A DNA stretch of 64,000 bases from Glutinoglossum americanum (Eukaryota > Ascomycota > Geoglossomycetes > Geoglossales > Geoglossaceae), in the NCBI GenBank assembly GCA_020080175.1, contig JAGHQL010000048.1:8120-72119 (forward strand). The letters run 5' to 3'. Positions within the stretch are counted from its first letter, which is position 1. Every line of letters begins with the position of its first letter. Of the stretch, positions 13,544-25,734 are shown in pieces. The position numbers were made by a program, and so were the translations under genes. Under the pieces are notes generated by a model. It was not told where the DNA came from. It made no database searches and was given only the letters and a program-made list of their open reading frames with translations.

Positions 13544-15251
13544 ATGACATCTCACGTCCCAACAGCTACCTCTGTGAATGACATATACCCCCATGATGTT
13601 ATTCGTGGTCTGAATGGTCAAGCGCGGAGATGGTTGCATCTACTTGTCAAGTTCCAAGAGATATACAAGTGCCCAGCAGATTTCGTTTCAAGGAGTCCGG
13701 GGCGGGTCAATATTATTGGAGAAGTAATGGATTCAGGTACTCTCTAACCTGAAAATTGGCCAATGCTGACTAGTTGTTACAATATATAGCACATTGACTA
13801 TATGCTCTACGAGGTGCTACCTATGGCAATTAATGCTGATCTTCTCATTGCCGTTGCCGTGCGTCCGCTAGAAGCGTCCGATTCAACGAGTAAAATAAGA
13901 ATAAGAAATATAAACAGCTCCAAGTTCGCGGATCGAGAATTCCTAGTCCCTTCTAAAGGGGATGTTGCAATTGATGCCTCCGTAAATGAATGGTCAAATT
14001 ATTTCAAGTCCGGCTTGCGTGGTGCTCTTGAGTTACTCCGCAGGAAGCGGGGTGGCAAGGAATTTTCACCAGTGGGGATGGACCTTTTGGTTGATGGTAC
14101 TATTCCGAGTGGTGGAGGGCTTTCTAGCAGTGCAGCATTTGTATGTGCAAGCGCACTGGCTGTCACGGTTGCAAATGGAGAAAAGATGGTTGATAAGACA
14201 GAGCTGGTGGAGTTGGCTGTGGTATCCGAAAGAGCTGTTGGAGTAAACTCAGGGGGGTGAGAGAACGCTTACTACGGGTCCATGCTCAAGTGCTGACATT
14301 TGTCACGATAGCATGGATCAATCTGCATCTGTTTTTTCACTCCGTGGCACCGCTCTCTATGTCTCATTCATGCCAACCCTGCGCACTCGTGCGATCCGAT
14401 TCCCGGCCACTCAACCAGAGTTAACGTTTCTCATTGCACAAACATTTGTACAAGCCGACAAGCACGTCACTGGCCCGGTGAACTACAACCTGAGAGTGGT
14501 GGAATGTACTCTAGCAGCCGAAGTTCTTGCAAAAAAACTAGGCCTGAAGAAGCCCTTGCCTAAGGACGCCGGCCCACTAGGTGTAAGCCTGCGAGGCTTA
14601 CAAGACCTCTATTATGAGGAGATGGAGGGTGTTGCGGATAATAACAAGACTCCTCCACATGAATTCCACAAACAATTGGAGCACATCCTTCAGCTTAGCA
14701 AAGAAAGCCTGACTGCAACGGCTGGATACACACGCGAAGAGATTGCTTCCATTCTCGGCATAACTATCGGCAGTCTTGATGAGCGCTACACCTCCCGCTT
14801 TCCAGTCCACACAGAGCGATTCCTACTCCGCCAAAGAGCCCAACACGTTCTCACTGAAGCACTGCGTGTCTTAGACTTCATGTCGCTTCTTGAGTCACCG
14901 CCAGAAGACTCAGAATCGCTCCTCAGAGGCCTGGGAGCAATACTCAATGCCTCTCAGCAGTCATGCCGCGACCTCTACAACTGCAGCTGCCCTGAGCTAG
15001 ACCAACTATGCCAATTAGCGCTTGGCGCCGGGGCATATGGCAGCAGGCTTACTGGCGCAGGGTGGGGAGGTTGCTCGGTGCATTTGGTTCCACTAGATAA
15101 GGTTGAGGCTGTGAAAGAGGTTTGGGAGAAAGAATATTATCGGAAGCACTTCCCAGATATCTCGGATGAGAGGCTGAGGGAGGCCGTTGTTGTGAGCAAG
15201 CCAGGAAGCGGTAGTTACCTTTTCAAAGTCCCTGGTTCGGAGGTGTTGTAG
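13544..15251 (+). CDS. GAL1: Galactokinase
   Basis: Galactokinase phosphorylates alpha-D-galactose at C1 with ATP, the first committed step of the Leloir pathway (GHMP kinase family, cytosolic). Exons 13544-13723, 13790-14256 and 14312-15251 join in frame to 528 residues, the same length as yeast Gal1. The galactokinase signature GRVNIIGEHIDY (53-64) spans the first intron. The GHMP ATP loop GGGLSSSAAF is at about 168-177, and GMDQ (216-219), carrying the catalytic Asp, spans the second intron. The C-terminal GHMP motif GSRLTGAGWGGC is at about 458-470. Splitting both active-site motifs with introns is unremarkable but confirms the exon model. The regulator Gal3 lacks a Ser-Ala pair in the ATP loop; here the loop is complete, so an active enzyme is expected. 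Confidence 0.96.
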
Positions 15252-15543
15252 AACGCGATGCCCACTCCTGAAGTTAATCCATAGAGTTCCCCATGGATAA
15301 GAGCATAGCTAAAACAATTCCTTAACATTTCTTTTACACAAAGCGAATGGCATTAGTCCCAATGAAAGATAAACATATACTTTCCTTACACATACCTCTC
15401 GAATTTTAAGCTCTTCTCACCTACTTCCTTCGTTCCTTCCTATCCTAAGCCACACCACCAAACACTTGGACCTTCCCTCAACTGTTCATCTCCCTGCCTT
15501 TGCCTGTCCGCGTTCCACCCAACGTCTCAAAGCGTTATCTAGC

Positions 15544-16836
15544 ATGGCATGCCAACCTCCACTCCTCCAACCTCCCCAACCTGCAACTCGCTTGCCGGCC
15601 ATCCCGTCACCCGCGCATCCCCCACTCCCGCGCCGCCAAAGCATATGGGATGTTTTCCCCGGGAGGTCTATAGCTTTACGTCCCTCGGACAGATTTAAAG
15701 AGGAGAGCCAATTCTATGCTAGAGATGACGAGATATCTATCTCCCGTGGGTCGTTAGAGGGATTCGAAGGGTCCAAACGAGAGGTTTCGGAAGTAAAGAG
15801 AGGGTGGGCTTGGACTGTGGGCCGTTTACCGTGGGGAAATGGAAAGGAGGGGGGGAGGTCTCAGAGAAGGTGGATGAGCGATGCTGGTGGTGCGGTTAGA
15901 GATGCTGAGGATAGGTTTAGAGGCGGGGATGATTTGCCAGTCTTCGCCACGAAACTGCATAGATGCAAGGAGAACGACGGACCAGATATTAAATACAACC
16001 CATACACCGCCTCCCTCTCCAGTGAAAGCTTCAGCACCTCCTCCATCTCATCTACCTCCTCAAGTCCCTCCACTTCCTCAACCGCCTCAACCGGACCCCT
16101 CCACTTCCCCCCAAAGCGATCCGCCAACCTCCCACGGCCACCCCCCCTGGTCCACTTCCAACCCAATAACCACCAACGCCATAATCAACACATCCAACAC
16201 TCCTTCTCGCGCTCCCACACCCCATCACCACCTCACCACACACGAAGCCCCAGCACATCATGGGCATGGAGATCCCTTCCACGGATCTGCAGCGAATACT
16301 GGCGCTATGGGATCCTAGAGCACACACCCACATACTTAAGCCCTCGAGACTCAGGCTCAGGTTCCGAATCCGAGGATATAGGAGATGGGGGAAGATATAT
16401 ATTCTACGACGATGACAGTGGCGGTGATGGTGGTGACAGCAGCTCCCCAAACCCCCCTACCCAACTAACACCCACAACCCTCCTCCTCCACACATTCTCC
16501 CACCTCCCCTCCACAATCCTCCACCACACAATCGACACCCTAACCCTAATCCTCGCGCTCCCCTTTCTGGTCCCCTATGAGATCATATATGCTTGTGTGC
16601 GTCTGGGAGCGGCAGTGGCTACGAGAGCCTTGGTGGCCTGCACGGCTGTGTCGACCGCGACTAACTCGAATGAGAGGAGGTGGAGGCGAGGTGGTAGGAG
16701 GAGGGGATGTGTGCAGGGGTTGCAGGATTTCCTGGGGAGTAGGGTCGTGGAAGCGGTGGTAGGGTGGGGGGTGTTTTGGGGAGGAGTCCAGTGTCTGGGG
16801 ATGTGTGTTGGGGGGTGTCCGGGGTGGAGACAGTGA
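15544..16836 (+). CDS. Hypothetical Ser/Pro-rich protein with hydrophobic C-terminus
   Basis: A 430-residue uninterrupted frame from the first ATG. I do not recognise the family. The N-terminus is Pro-rich (about 1-40). The middle (about 165-330) is Ser/Thr/Pro/His-rich low complexity with an acidic Gly/Asp patch. Residues about 335-375 are hydrophobic, with LTLILALPFLVPYEIIYACV as a likely membrane segment. After an Arg-rich stretch a second hydrophobic Gly/Val/Trp segment ends the protein. The frame is open for over 1.2 kb in a region where neighbouring frames contain stops, which supports coding. An upstream exon or an intron near the C-terminus cannot be excluded. It follows GAL1 in the same direction after 292 bp. 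Confidence 0.5.
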   Translation: MACQPPLLQPPQPATRLPAIPSPAHPPLPRRQSIWDVFPGRSIALRPSDRFKEESQFYARDDEISISRGSLEGFEGSKREVSEVKRGWAWTVGRLPWGNGKEGGRSQRRWMSDAGGAVRDAEDRFRGGDDLPVFATKLHRCKENDGPDIKYNPYTASLSSESFSTSSISSTSSSPSTSSTASTGPLHFPPKRSANLPRPPPLVHFQPNNHQRHNQHIQHSFSRSHTPSPPHHTRSPSTSWAWRSLPRICSEYWRYGILEHTPTYLSPRDSGSGSESEDIGDGGRYIFYDDDSGGDGGDSSSPNPPTQLTPTTLLLHTFSHLPSTILHHTIDTLTLILALPFLVPYEIIYACVRLGAAVATRALVACTAVSTATNSNERRWRRGGRRRGCVQGLQDFLGSRVVEAVVGWGVFWGGVQCLGMCVGGCPGWRQ

Positions 16837-17845
16837 GGTTAGGAGGGCGTCTGAGGGCGGGCGGGTACTGCCTTTTCTTTCTCTCTTTCTGGTGTGACTG
16901 TTTTCTGTGGCTGTTCTTGATTAGGCTCACTCGTCCTTTTAGTTTAAGCGTCCTAGCAGTTATTATCATTCTCCACCCCCCTTTTCTGTTTACTCAACCA
17001 TACTTAATTACCCCCCCTTCTTCGTTATATCCACTCAGTCAATACTCACCAGCAATCCAATAAGTAAATTGCGTTCAACACAACACCCTCCTCTCTTCCT
17101 CTTATCCTAGGAAGTTACTCCTGGGTAGGGGATAAAAGAGAATACGTGATAACCATCGCCACGAGAGATATATATATGCTCACATGCGCCCCTTTAATAA
17201 AACCTACATCAAACCTACCTGCTCACTACACTTTTCACATCCCTTCCTGGTTTTACACCCCGCACGACTACCCCGTCCACCCGCGTGGGAGGATCTTTTG
17301 TTGGGAAAGAAGTCACGCCAAACTCCTTCCACCTATTTCACTCTACCACATTCATGCCGCAAGCCCTCCTTTCCCACATACACACTACTACGCTAACTGC
17401 ATCTCATTTACCTTGTTACTCTATTCTCACTCCCACCACAAACCACCCCCCCCTTTCACATAATACGCACACATACACCTGGATCATCGTCGCCCGCATC
17501 GTAGGAAAAAAACCTCCCCCGAATCCAAAACAAGAAATCGTATATTGGCAAAAAAAGATGCTGCTGTTTCGCGTTGCTTCCGCTTTGCTAGCCCCATAAG
17601 GATACTTTGGTCATCGCCATTGTCATCTTGACTTCGAAACAAACCGATTGCTAAAATGCTAACTAAAATGCTAAGAATCACGCGATAACCCTCAAGCAAA
17701 GTCAATAAGTTCAATGTAGGTAAGCCGGATCGCTCTGCACACAGAGCTTACTCTTTTTTCATTCTAAAATGGCACATCGGATGAAAGTTAATAAGAATTT
17801 CAATTACTAGAAGTTTAACCTTCGAAGAAGCTAAGTGGCGGGATC
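16837..17845. other. Intergenic between convergent genes, pyrimidine-rich
   Basis: About 1 kb between the hypothetical gene (+) and NST1 (-). It is C/T-rich on the plus strand with many short frames and no recognisable product. Confidence 0.55.
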
Positions 17846-20800
17846 TCAGAAGCCAGAAGGCGAAGCAACCCCAGGACCTGGCTGGAAAGGCCTGAACACC
17901 GGCACAGATGAACCCGGAACTGGAGACCCGATCTCCCCAGGAGCGATATTCCCCCTCCCAGGACCCGAGATACCTTCATCAACCTCGTATTTGACGAATG
18001 TCCTCCCCTGGGCATCCTTCTGTATGGCAAAGAACCCTCCACCGTTCTGTATATCTCCTTCAGTCTCACAGATATCCAATAATTCCCTCATTTGGACCGG
18101 GGCTTCATTTGCCGGGCGCATTTGGTCAACTTGCCGAAGAACCGCATTGATCTCGTGGAACGTATCCCCATTTTTCTTGTTCGCCGTCAATTGTTTACAC
18201 GCTTGGCAAACCATTAGGCGTACAGTCACAGGACGAGAAGTACCGGGGCGGCTGGCACCACCGATCACACCGAATGAATTCGTGTTCGACCAACCAGCGT
18301 CTGGAGCGGACATTAGATTCACGGCACCATATGTAAATGGAGCATGCATACTTGGAACGTTCGACCAAGTCGAAGCGCCCGGTAAAGGTGATCCGAATGC
18401 CATTGGAGGAGCGCCCCAGGTGTTCCCCACACCAGTAAATCCGTCGATCTTGTTTTCTAAATGAGAAAAGTCAGCAATGCAGTTCCTATATGCGCACATA
18501 TACATGCACACTTACGACCAATAGGATCTTGGGCAAACGATGAGGAAGTAAAGCCGAGTCTCCCTGATCGTGGTGGTCCGGGTGCCGCGCTTCCCCGCCG
18601 GCTGACGAGTGGTGGATTTGAAGGATATGGTTCGTCCGCATCCCCGTCTTCAAGCAAAGCGCTGCTGCCGAGATGGTTACTTAGGTCATCAACGTCTACT
18701 TTTGTTCCGTGAAAAGCATCCTCGCTGCGGTGTTGCGGTGCGACACTCGATGGCCGCTGGATAGGTGCGGGACGGGCAATTGGCATCGTCGGTAATATAG
18801 GATTAGGGTTCTCGAAGCTTGGTTTGTCCATAGATGCCGATTGTTGTCTAGCATGTGAATGTGAGGGCATGGTGTCCCTAGGTGCCCCATACGTTGCACC
18901 GGGTACATTCATTGAAATGCTAGACATCTGTGGAGGCAACGCAGAAACACCTTCCATGAAAACCCCTCGGCCTTGTGGAATGGGTCTGGCAACGTTAGTA
19001 CCAGCCTGCAGAGGCATCCCATTGGGAAACGTTCGGTACTGCGTTCCGATAGGAGCCTGCTGGTGGGGGTGCGGGTACACTGGGACGTTCGCCATCCCCA
19101 TTGAGGATACGGCGGGAAAGCCTGGGGGTGGAGGCACACCTGGTGGAGGAGCTATGTTCGGAGGCAAGGGAGAAACTGCCTGAGGATGATATGCGGTATG
19201 TTGCGGTTGATTTTGAGTCTTTCCAGGTGGGCCAATAGGTCCCAGAGAGTTTGATTGCGAGACCGGAGTGACGGGTGAAACTGATAGACTCGCTCCCGGA
19301 AGCAATTGGGGGGTTTTAGGAGATGAGCCGACGGATCCTTGTTGCGAAGTCTGCCTAGGACGAACGGGTGTGGGGGCCTTTGGAATAGCCGGAGTTGCAA
19401 TATGGAGGTGGGGTGAATTGAATCCTGGTGGAGGGGGATACGTGTTCTGAATACCAGGGAGCACAGGGACAGAGAGAGGTAGAACGGTCCGCTTCGAACC
19501 CTGGGCAGCGGCTTGTGCTGCATGAGCTGCAGCTTGCTGGGCAGCCTGTTCGTCTTTCTTAGCCCGTTCTTTAGCCTCCCTCTCAGCCTTAGCTTTCATA
19601 TCTCGCTCTTTGCGTTCCTTCTCCTCCTTTTCCCGCTTTTCCCTAGCTTCCTTCTCCCTGGCTTCCTTTTCTTCGCGCTCTTTTCTCTTCGCCTCCTCAC
19701 GCTTCTTCCTTTCTCGTTCTTTTTGCTCCCTCTGTTTCCGCTCGAGCTCAGCTTGCCGTTCCCTCTCCTCTTGCAATCTCCGCTGCTTCTCAATTTCCTT
19801 TTTCAACCTCTCCTCTTCTTGAGCCTTCCGTTCTGCCTCTCTCTTCTTCTTTTGTTCTTCCTTCTTCCTTCGTTGCTCCTCTACTCTCTTCTCCTCAATT
19901 GCTCTCGCTGCTAATTCTTCGGCCGCCTTCTCCGCTTCTCTCTTTGCCTTTTCTTCCTCCTTTGCCTGCTTCTGCTGCCTCTTCTTATCCTTTTTCTTCT
20001 GAGCCTCTTTAGCTTTTTTCTGCTCTCGTTGCTGGCCAAGGCGTGATTCCTCCTCTAGCTCTTCAAGGAGTTTCTGTTGTCGCTCTTGGGCCACCTTCTC
20101 CCGATAGGCAGTCAATACGCGTTGCTCAAACATGCGTGCAGCAAAAATCTGAAACATCCGACGACCCTCTTCCATTCGCTGCTCCTCGGTCATTGTGTCC
20201 TACAGAAGCGAGAATGTTAGTTCAGAATCGATAGAGTATTGGATTTCTGATGTACCATCTCATCGTCCTCGTATTCCTCGTCATCCTGACTATCGTAATC
20301 ATCGTCCTCATCATCCTCATAGTCTTCATCGTCTGGGTGAGGACCGTGATTGTGGCCGGCGTGATTATGCTGCTGTGCCATGTTCATAGATGGATGGCCC
20401 ATTCCGGATGCCGCGTACTGCGCCTCTTCCTCACGTTGCATCCGGCGTTCAGCCAGTTGCTCCATCATTTCAATGAACTTTTTGCCGTCGTTTTTCAGGA
20501 GGTCGTCGGCTACGGTCAAAATACCACCTGTACGATTCTTGTAAGCTTGGCGAGTTCCCCTTATAATTCTAATGGTTGAGATGGCGAACCTTGTACAGTC
20601 AAACTATTGCCAAAGTTGAAGAAATCGGCTGCGGGGCCACGCGGTTCATCTTCGGGTTCCTCATCACTATAATCTTCATCATCATCCTCACTATAGTCAT
20701 CGTCGTCCCCTTCCGCTTCATCGTCGTCTTCATCCTCGTCTGCTAATTCCTCTATCCTTCCCCTTGTTGACTGTTGTGAATTCATTAATGGCGGTAGCCT

Positions 20801-21985
20801 ATCGCTGGACTGGATCCGTCCCATCGGGCCATATTTTCTCGGAGGTGGCATCATCGGAGCTCCATCCTCAAGTCTGCCTTGCTGCTGGTTCGCATACTGT
20901 TCTAGCTCCTCGTAGTAAGCGTCATAGAGAACCTCTAATTCCTCCTCAATAGCCGTGCGTTTGCGTCCACAAACAGTGCAGCTGCAAGAATGTTTCTGTT
21001 GCTCCTTCATCTTGCGCAGAACAGCCTCCTTCTCCACTTTTACAAGCGATCGCCGATCCTCTTCGCCAAGAGATAACCAAAAGTCCTTAATTCGCTCTCT
21101 CTCCTCTTGGGTTGAGGTATTCCATATGCGATCTCGAGTACGGGAAGATCGAGTAGGCGCACCTGAAAGAGGTGGTGGCGGAGGTGGGGGCGGAGGAGGA
21201 ATTTGTGAGGCGGAGGGAGTTGATAAAGAGGTTGTGCTCCCCCCCATAGCATTTGGGTTAAGGTCTTGTTGTGTTGACTGTGCCCCCTTGGACTTCTTTT
21301 TCTTCCTAGACTTCTTCTTCGGGGCATCAGAGCTGTGGGTCGCGTGGCCGTTCATTGAAGGTTGGCGACTAGAGTACGACCCTGGTCCGTGATAAACCCT
21401 CCCATCGTCCTCCGAGAAGTAGACATCGTCTCCATCGGCGGGTTCGAATTGATCATGGTCATACCCCTGGCCTTCATAATTCAAGTCATGCTGGGCACCC
21501 TGGTGTGGAGTAGGAATGTGGTGGTGGTGGTGGTGACTGTGGTTGTGATTGTGATTATGTAGCGGGTGGTTATGGTGCACGTGCCCACCATCTACATAAT
21601 CTTCTCTCGTCATTTGATTGCCATTTATTTGTTGCTCTGCAGCCAGCCGTGCAGCCTGCTTCTGACGCCGCTTCTGCTTCTTCCTATTTACCCCTCCTGT
21701 CACCACTCCATTGTTGCCGCCAACGACGCCTGTTGACGTGTTATTGGTAGCACCAGGTGCGGATGATGATCCGTTAGATCCCTTCACAGACTGGCCGGAA
21801 CTTGCACCCAAGCTACCAGACACTGCCTGCTGTGTCTGGTTACTCCCCGGTACCGGAGTACTCTCGCCCAGAGGCTTCCGAACTGTGATGAACTTCGAGC
21901 CGTCTTTGTTTGAATAAGTTGCCGTGCCTTTGCTACCCGGTGACGTGGGTGGTTCGCCATTGGCCCGAGGTTGATTTGATGGCAT
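17846..21985 (-). CDS. NST1: Stress response protein NST1
   Basis: Fungal Nst1 family, large cytoplasmic proteins linked to salt tolerance and, in yeast, to splicing and P-body factors. Four exons on the minus strand (20590-21985, 20256-20527, 18516-20199, 17846-18456) join in frame to 1320 residues, a typical length for Pezizomycotina NST1. The N-terminal half has an SKFITVRKP motif, His- and Pro-rich repeats, a KKKSRKKKK basic patch, a CSCTVCGRK cysteine pair motif (about 338-346) and acidic DE-rich stretches. The [20 protein letters not shown] segment opens exon 3, followed by a very long Glu/Lys/Arg coiled coil (about 575-790). The rest is Pro/Gln/Gly-rich and disordered. Shared family features are the acidic patch, the conserved [15 protein letters not shown] block and the charged coil. 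Confidence 0.9.
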
Positions 21986-23482
21986 TTCGGAGGCGATAGA
22001 TGGTATAGGTTGGATGATGATGAACTATAAAAGCCCAGCATTAACGTCAGCATAGGTTAGTAGTTGAATTACTCTGGGTGTCAACGTAACAGCTTTATCG
22101 GAGCCATAAGACAACTGTGTGCATAATTGGGACAGAGAAATGCCTTTTTAATGCAGGAGCAATAGCTATAAGGAGTGGTTATGGAGAAAACATGCCTATG
22201 GGTGTTAAGGGAAGTATCGCTTGTCCAAGTCGAACCGTGGATGAACTTCATGAACAGTGTAAAGTCGGAGGAACTATACGATTCTAGAAGCGAGCACGCA
22301 CTCCAGCAGTTAGATGGAATATTCAGAGAAGCCCCGGAACCATCAATACAGTGCACAGCGGAGTTCGAAAGTTCTGATGGTGATGGAACCGAGCCCCTCC
22401 AAGCTTTCCTCTTTCAGATCGCGCTTAACGAGTCTAGACAATTCACGCACCTAGTGCCCGCAGTAAGATACAGGGGGTGCTAGAGGTGCAAAGAGGTGGT
22501 TGTAGAGGACTTCACGCTTCGATATTGCTGCGGAATGTCTGTTCGACGAAGAGGGGTTGGTTCGCTTTATGGCGAGAGGCAAGAATGGCGAAAAGAGAAG
22601 TTGGAGTCGTTGAATTGGCTGAGGCTTAGCGGGACATTCTAATTGGCGATCAAGTTGCACTTTATTGCACAAGGATGATTTCTCGTCCTCCGTAAAGGTC
22701 TCCGTAGTCATTACGAGTACCATTTCCACCATTCGCCGCTTGAACGGAATGAGGTGATGTGCAATCTTACGAGCGCTCACTAGCAGCCTTTCGACTTAGC
22801 AAGGCAGCACCGACGGGACATCTTGGATCTGTGCCAAGCTGCAGCCCAAGCGGCCATCGCCATCACTGCCACTCCAGGCATCCAGCTGTCCTACATATTG
22901 GCATATTGGATTCCTCGGGTTGCTGCCAAACAAAAACTTTGCCAAACATTCTAGACGTCCCTGTTTCGGTAAAGCCAGCCAGCGGTCGTCGCCGCCTGCA
23001 TCTGCAAGAAGCGTCATCCTTCCACTGAAAATCCCCACTGAACAACCCGTCGGACAAAGTGACCAGGATTATTGGGTTTTGAGGCCAGCCCAAACCCAAG
23101 CCCAAGCCAAACCTTCAGGCCTCCACTTTCTATAAACCTTCCCGTACTTCGCATCTGCTCTCATTCATTCTCCTCCAACCTCAGCGTCTCCCGGCTCCGA
23201 CCTAACAACCCACTCAATTCCTCCCCTCTGCGCGTCCGTCTTCCCGCCGCCTCTCTCATACCTCTTTGTGCTTCTGCCCGCGTGTCCCGTCATCCCGCGT
23301 CTTGATCGCTGCTCATTGCTCGCTATTGTCCGCGGAGCCTCTTCTTCGGCGGAACCGGACTGTCAGGCGCCCAGTCTCGTCACTTCAATTTCTACTTGCT
23401 GTTGGCGACACAGTCCTCACCTACGGCACGACTTAGAAACGCGGACAAATACCAATTGATACCTGCGGGGTCCAACACTATC
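21986..23482. promoter_or_regulatory. Divergent upstream region NST1/RHO2
   Basis: 1.5 kb between the start codons of NST1 (-) and RHO2 (+). The RHO2 side carries TATAAA at 23131-23136 followed by a C/T-rich leader of about 340 nt, a common fungal promoter layout. The NST1 side has no clear core element. No further gene was recognised. Confidence 0.5.
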
Positions 23483-24731
23483 ATGGCTCAACAACCAGCA
23501 CAGAATGTAATGCGAAGGTATGTGGGAAAATAGCTCAGACCCCAGAAATCTTTCACGTCTATTCCTGCCTTAATGCGCTGTCTTGACGCGGGATCACCGC
23601 CACGGTGACGCTTGTCTACTCTACTCCTTCAAAAGCACACAGCGTCGCGAGACTGTTGCTCGGTCCTGAGCAAACAAATCTGTCGCCGTACCTTTCCTTT
23701 CTCGTTAACGATGACACTTGTCTCACTTCGGATCGGGACCACCGAGATGTTCTCAAAGCCCAAGCCCGCGGCGACGTTTTTTGTTCGTCCAAATTTAGTG
23801 CGCTTCTGCGTCACATTCCACTCGTGTCCTAAATTTTTCGGATACGATTATGCCCGTTGGAACTTCCGTGGATTCGCCTGTTTGGCTTTCAAGGCCAGCT
23901 GAATGCGCAGCAGTACAATGTTCTGGAAGTGACTGACGCAACTGAATACAGAAAATTAGTCATTATCGGAGATGGCGCCTGCGGGAAGACTAGCCTACTG
24001 AGTGTTTTTACACTAGGATACTTTCCCCCCGTGAGTTTCGGTCCTTGTTGCTAATACTTCGCCCCTCAATTGGGATCGTGTGTAGCTAATCTAAGTACCA
24101 AATATAGCATTACGTTAGTGGCCCCTGCTATGCACTCTCGGATCTCGGAATTGTTATAGTCGTACTCACGCACAGTCTGCATATCTAGATTCCGACCGTA
24201 TTCGAGAACTATGTCACAGACTGCAGGGTGGACGGCAGATCGGTCCAGTTAGCTTTGTGGGACACGGCAGGTCAAGAAGATTACGAGAGACTTCGGCCAC
24301 TAGCATATGCTAAGGCCCATGTCATTCTAATCGGATTCTCCGTCGACTCGCCCGATTCACTAGAAAACGTCAAGATCAAAGTACGTGTTAAGGGATTTAC
24401 ATGATCTCGTATTCAGAAGCGCTGGCCTAACACTTAATAGTGGATCGAAGAAGCGAACGATCGCTGTCCAAACGTCCCCATAATCCTCGTCGGTCTTAAG
24501 AAGGATCTTCGGGAAGATCCGGTAGCCATTGAGGAGATGCGCAGAAAATCACAACGATTCATCTCTACCAAGGACGGGATGGACACAGCCCACGAGATTG
24601 GGGCAAGGAGATATCTGGAATGCTCGTCGCTCACAGGAGAAGGCGTTGATGATGTGTTTGAGGCAGCCACAAGAGCGGCATTGCTCAAGTTTGAAGACGG
24701 GGAAAGTGTTGGATGCTGTACAATCTTATGA
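23483..24731 (+). CDS. RHO2: Rho-family small GTPase RHO2
   Basis: Rho2-type GTPase, a plasma-membrane switch for cell-wall integrity and polarity. Five exons (23483-23517, 23952-24030, 24108-24113, 24189-24380, 24441-24731) give 200 residues. The P-loop GDGACGKT is at 17-24, switch I around PTVFENY, G3 is [11 protein letters not shown] and G4 is VGLKKDL. The Rho insert region includes [10 protein letters not shown], and the [15 protein letters not shown] block is characteristic of Rho2 rather than Rho1/Rho3/Cdc42. The C-terminal CTIL is a CAAX box ending in Leu (geranylgeranyl type), preceded by a Cys that could be palmitoylated. Exon 3 is a 6-nt microexon (His-Tyr) needed for correct switch I length. 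The first intron is 434 nt, far longer than others here. Confidence 0.93.
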
Positions 24732-25734
24732 TTGAGCAGCCCTTACACGTTAAAAATCGGTCAACAGCTTTGGTAGGTTGCGGTAACGATCATGAGATGA
24801 TCGGCGGAGGCGAGTGACTTTCGATAGCACGGCACCGATTGCAGCTCGAGTGGACGCGGAAGATTCTCACGGGTATTGCCTCGTTCGGCCAAAATACCAT
24901 CGACACTGTATATCACCCGCAACTTGAAGCGTACATCAGGTACCGTACGCGGTCTTTTCCTTAGTCCCTGGAGATTGTATCTGGCATATCGGGTGTTTCT
25001 TAGCATGGGCTCCCACTTACAAACGTCTCTCGCTGTGGTTTAGGGCTCTCATGACTTCATATCTTGGCTGTTGTCATGCTGGTTTCTATACGGCTTACCA
25101 CGGCATTTCTTACTACCATTCGTTGTGTATTGTTCCTTATATTCCCTCGCTTTTGCTCTGGGTGCGTCTCCTCGTTTTTTTATGCCGCCAGGTGCTCTAA
25201 TTTGGGCTCAACCAAACTCCCAAGGCGTCTACGCATTTCCGAGACCACCATCCTTCCCCACCCATTGTTGACAATTCATGGGAAAGGATCAAATTCCATA
25301 TTCTCATTAATCCCGGCTGTTTTCTTTATCCCCCGGGGCCCATGCTCTTCCCATCAAACCGGGTTTATTCCCATGTCTCTCGGCCATCGCTTCTCAGGGC
25401 CAAAGCTTATCCGCACATATACTCGGAGTTTGAATTTATTGACTGGTGGACTTTTCATTTACATGTCCTCAATCCAAGTGGGCAAGATTCCCAAAAACCC
25501 CCTTTTTAGTGGGTAGGGCGTTTAGTTTTGTATGTATTGTATTCGTACGGGAGGGGTGGGGAGGAGAGGGCATGAACCAACAAAAAGTCAGGAGAATTGG
25601 TTAAACTGGAAACGAAACGTATTGTGACAATATGGTACACTCATCTATGGCGGATACATCGTTCCAACAAATACATATATGGAATAGGGTAAACCCACTC
25701 AACCACCCCCAGCCCCTCCAAATACACCTAGCCC
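24732..25734. other. Intergenic between convergent genes, no gene recognised
   Basis: 1.0 kb between RHO2 (+) and mL40 (-). Short frames exist on both strands but none resembles a family or has convincing composition. It probably holds both 3' untranslated regions. Confidence 0.55.

Noticed and set aside
15466-15543. Upstream extension of the hypothetical gene
   Set aside because: It would need a TTG start; the first ATG is at 15544.
19513-19914. Hydrophobic Leu/Phe/Ser-rich frame opposite NST1
   Set aside because: Antisense of the Lys/Glu/Arg coiled coil of NST1; the apparent membrane protein is a codon artefact.
22175-22780. Frames upstream of NST1 on both strands
   Set aside because: Short, overlapping and without recognisable motifs; more likely leader or promoter sequence.
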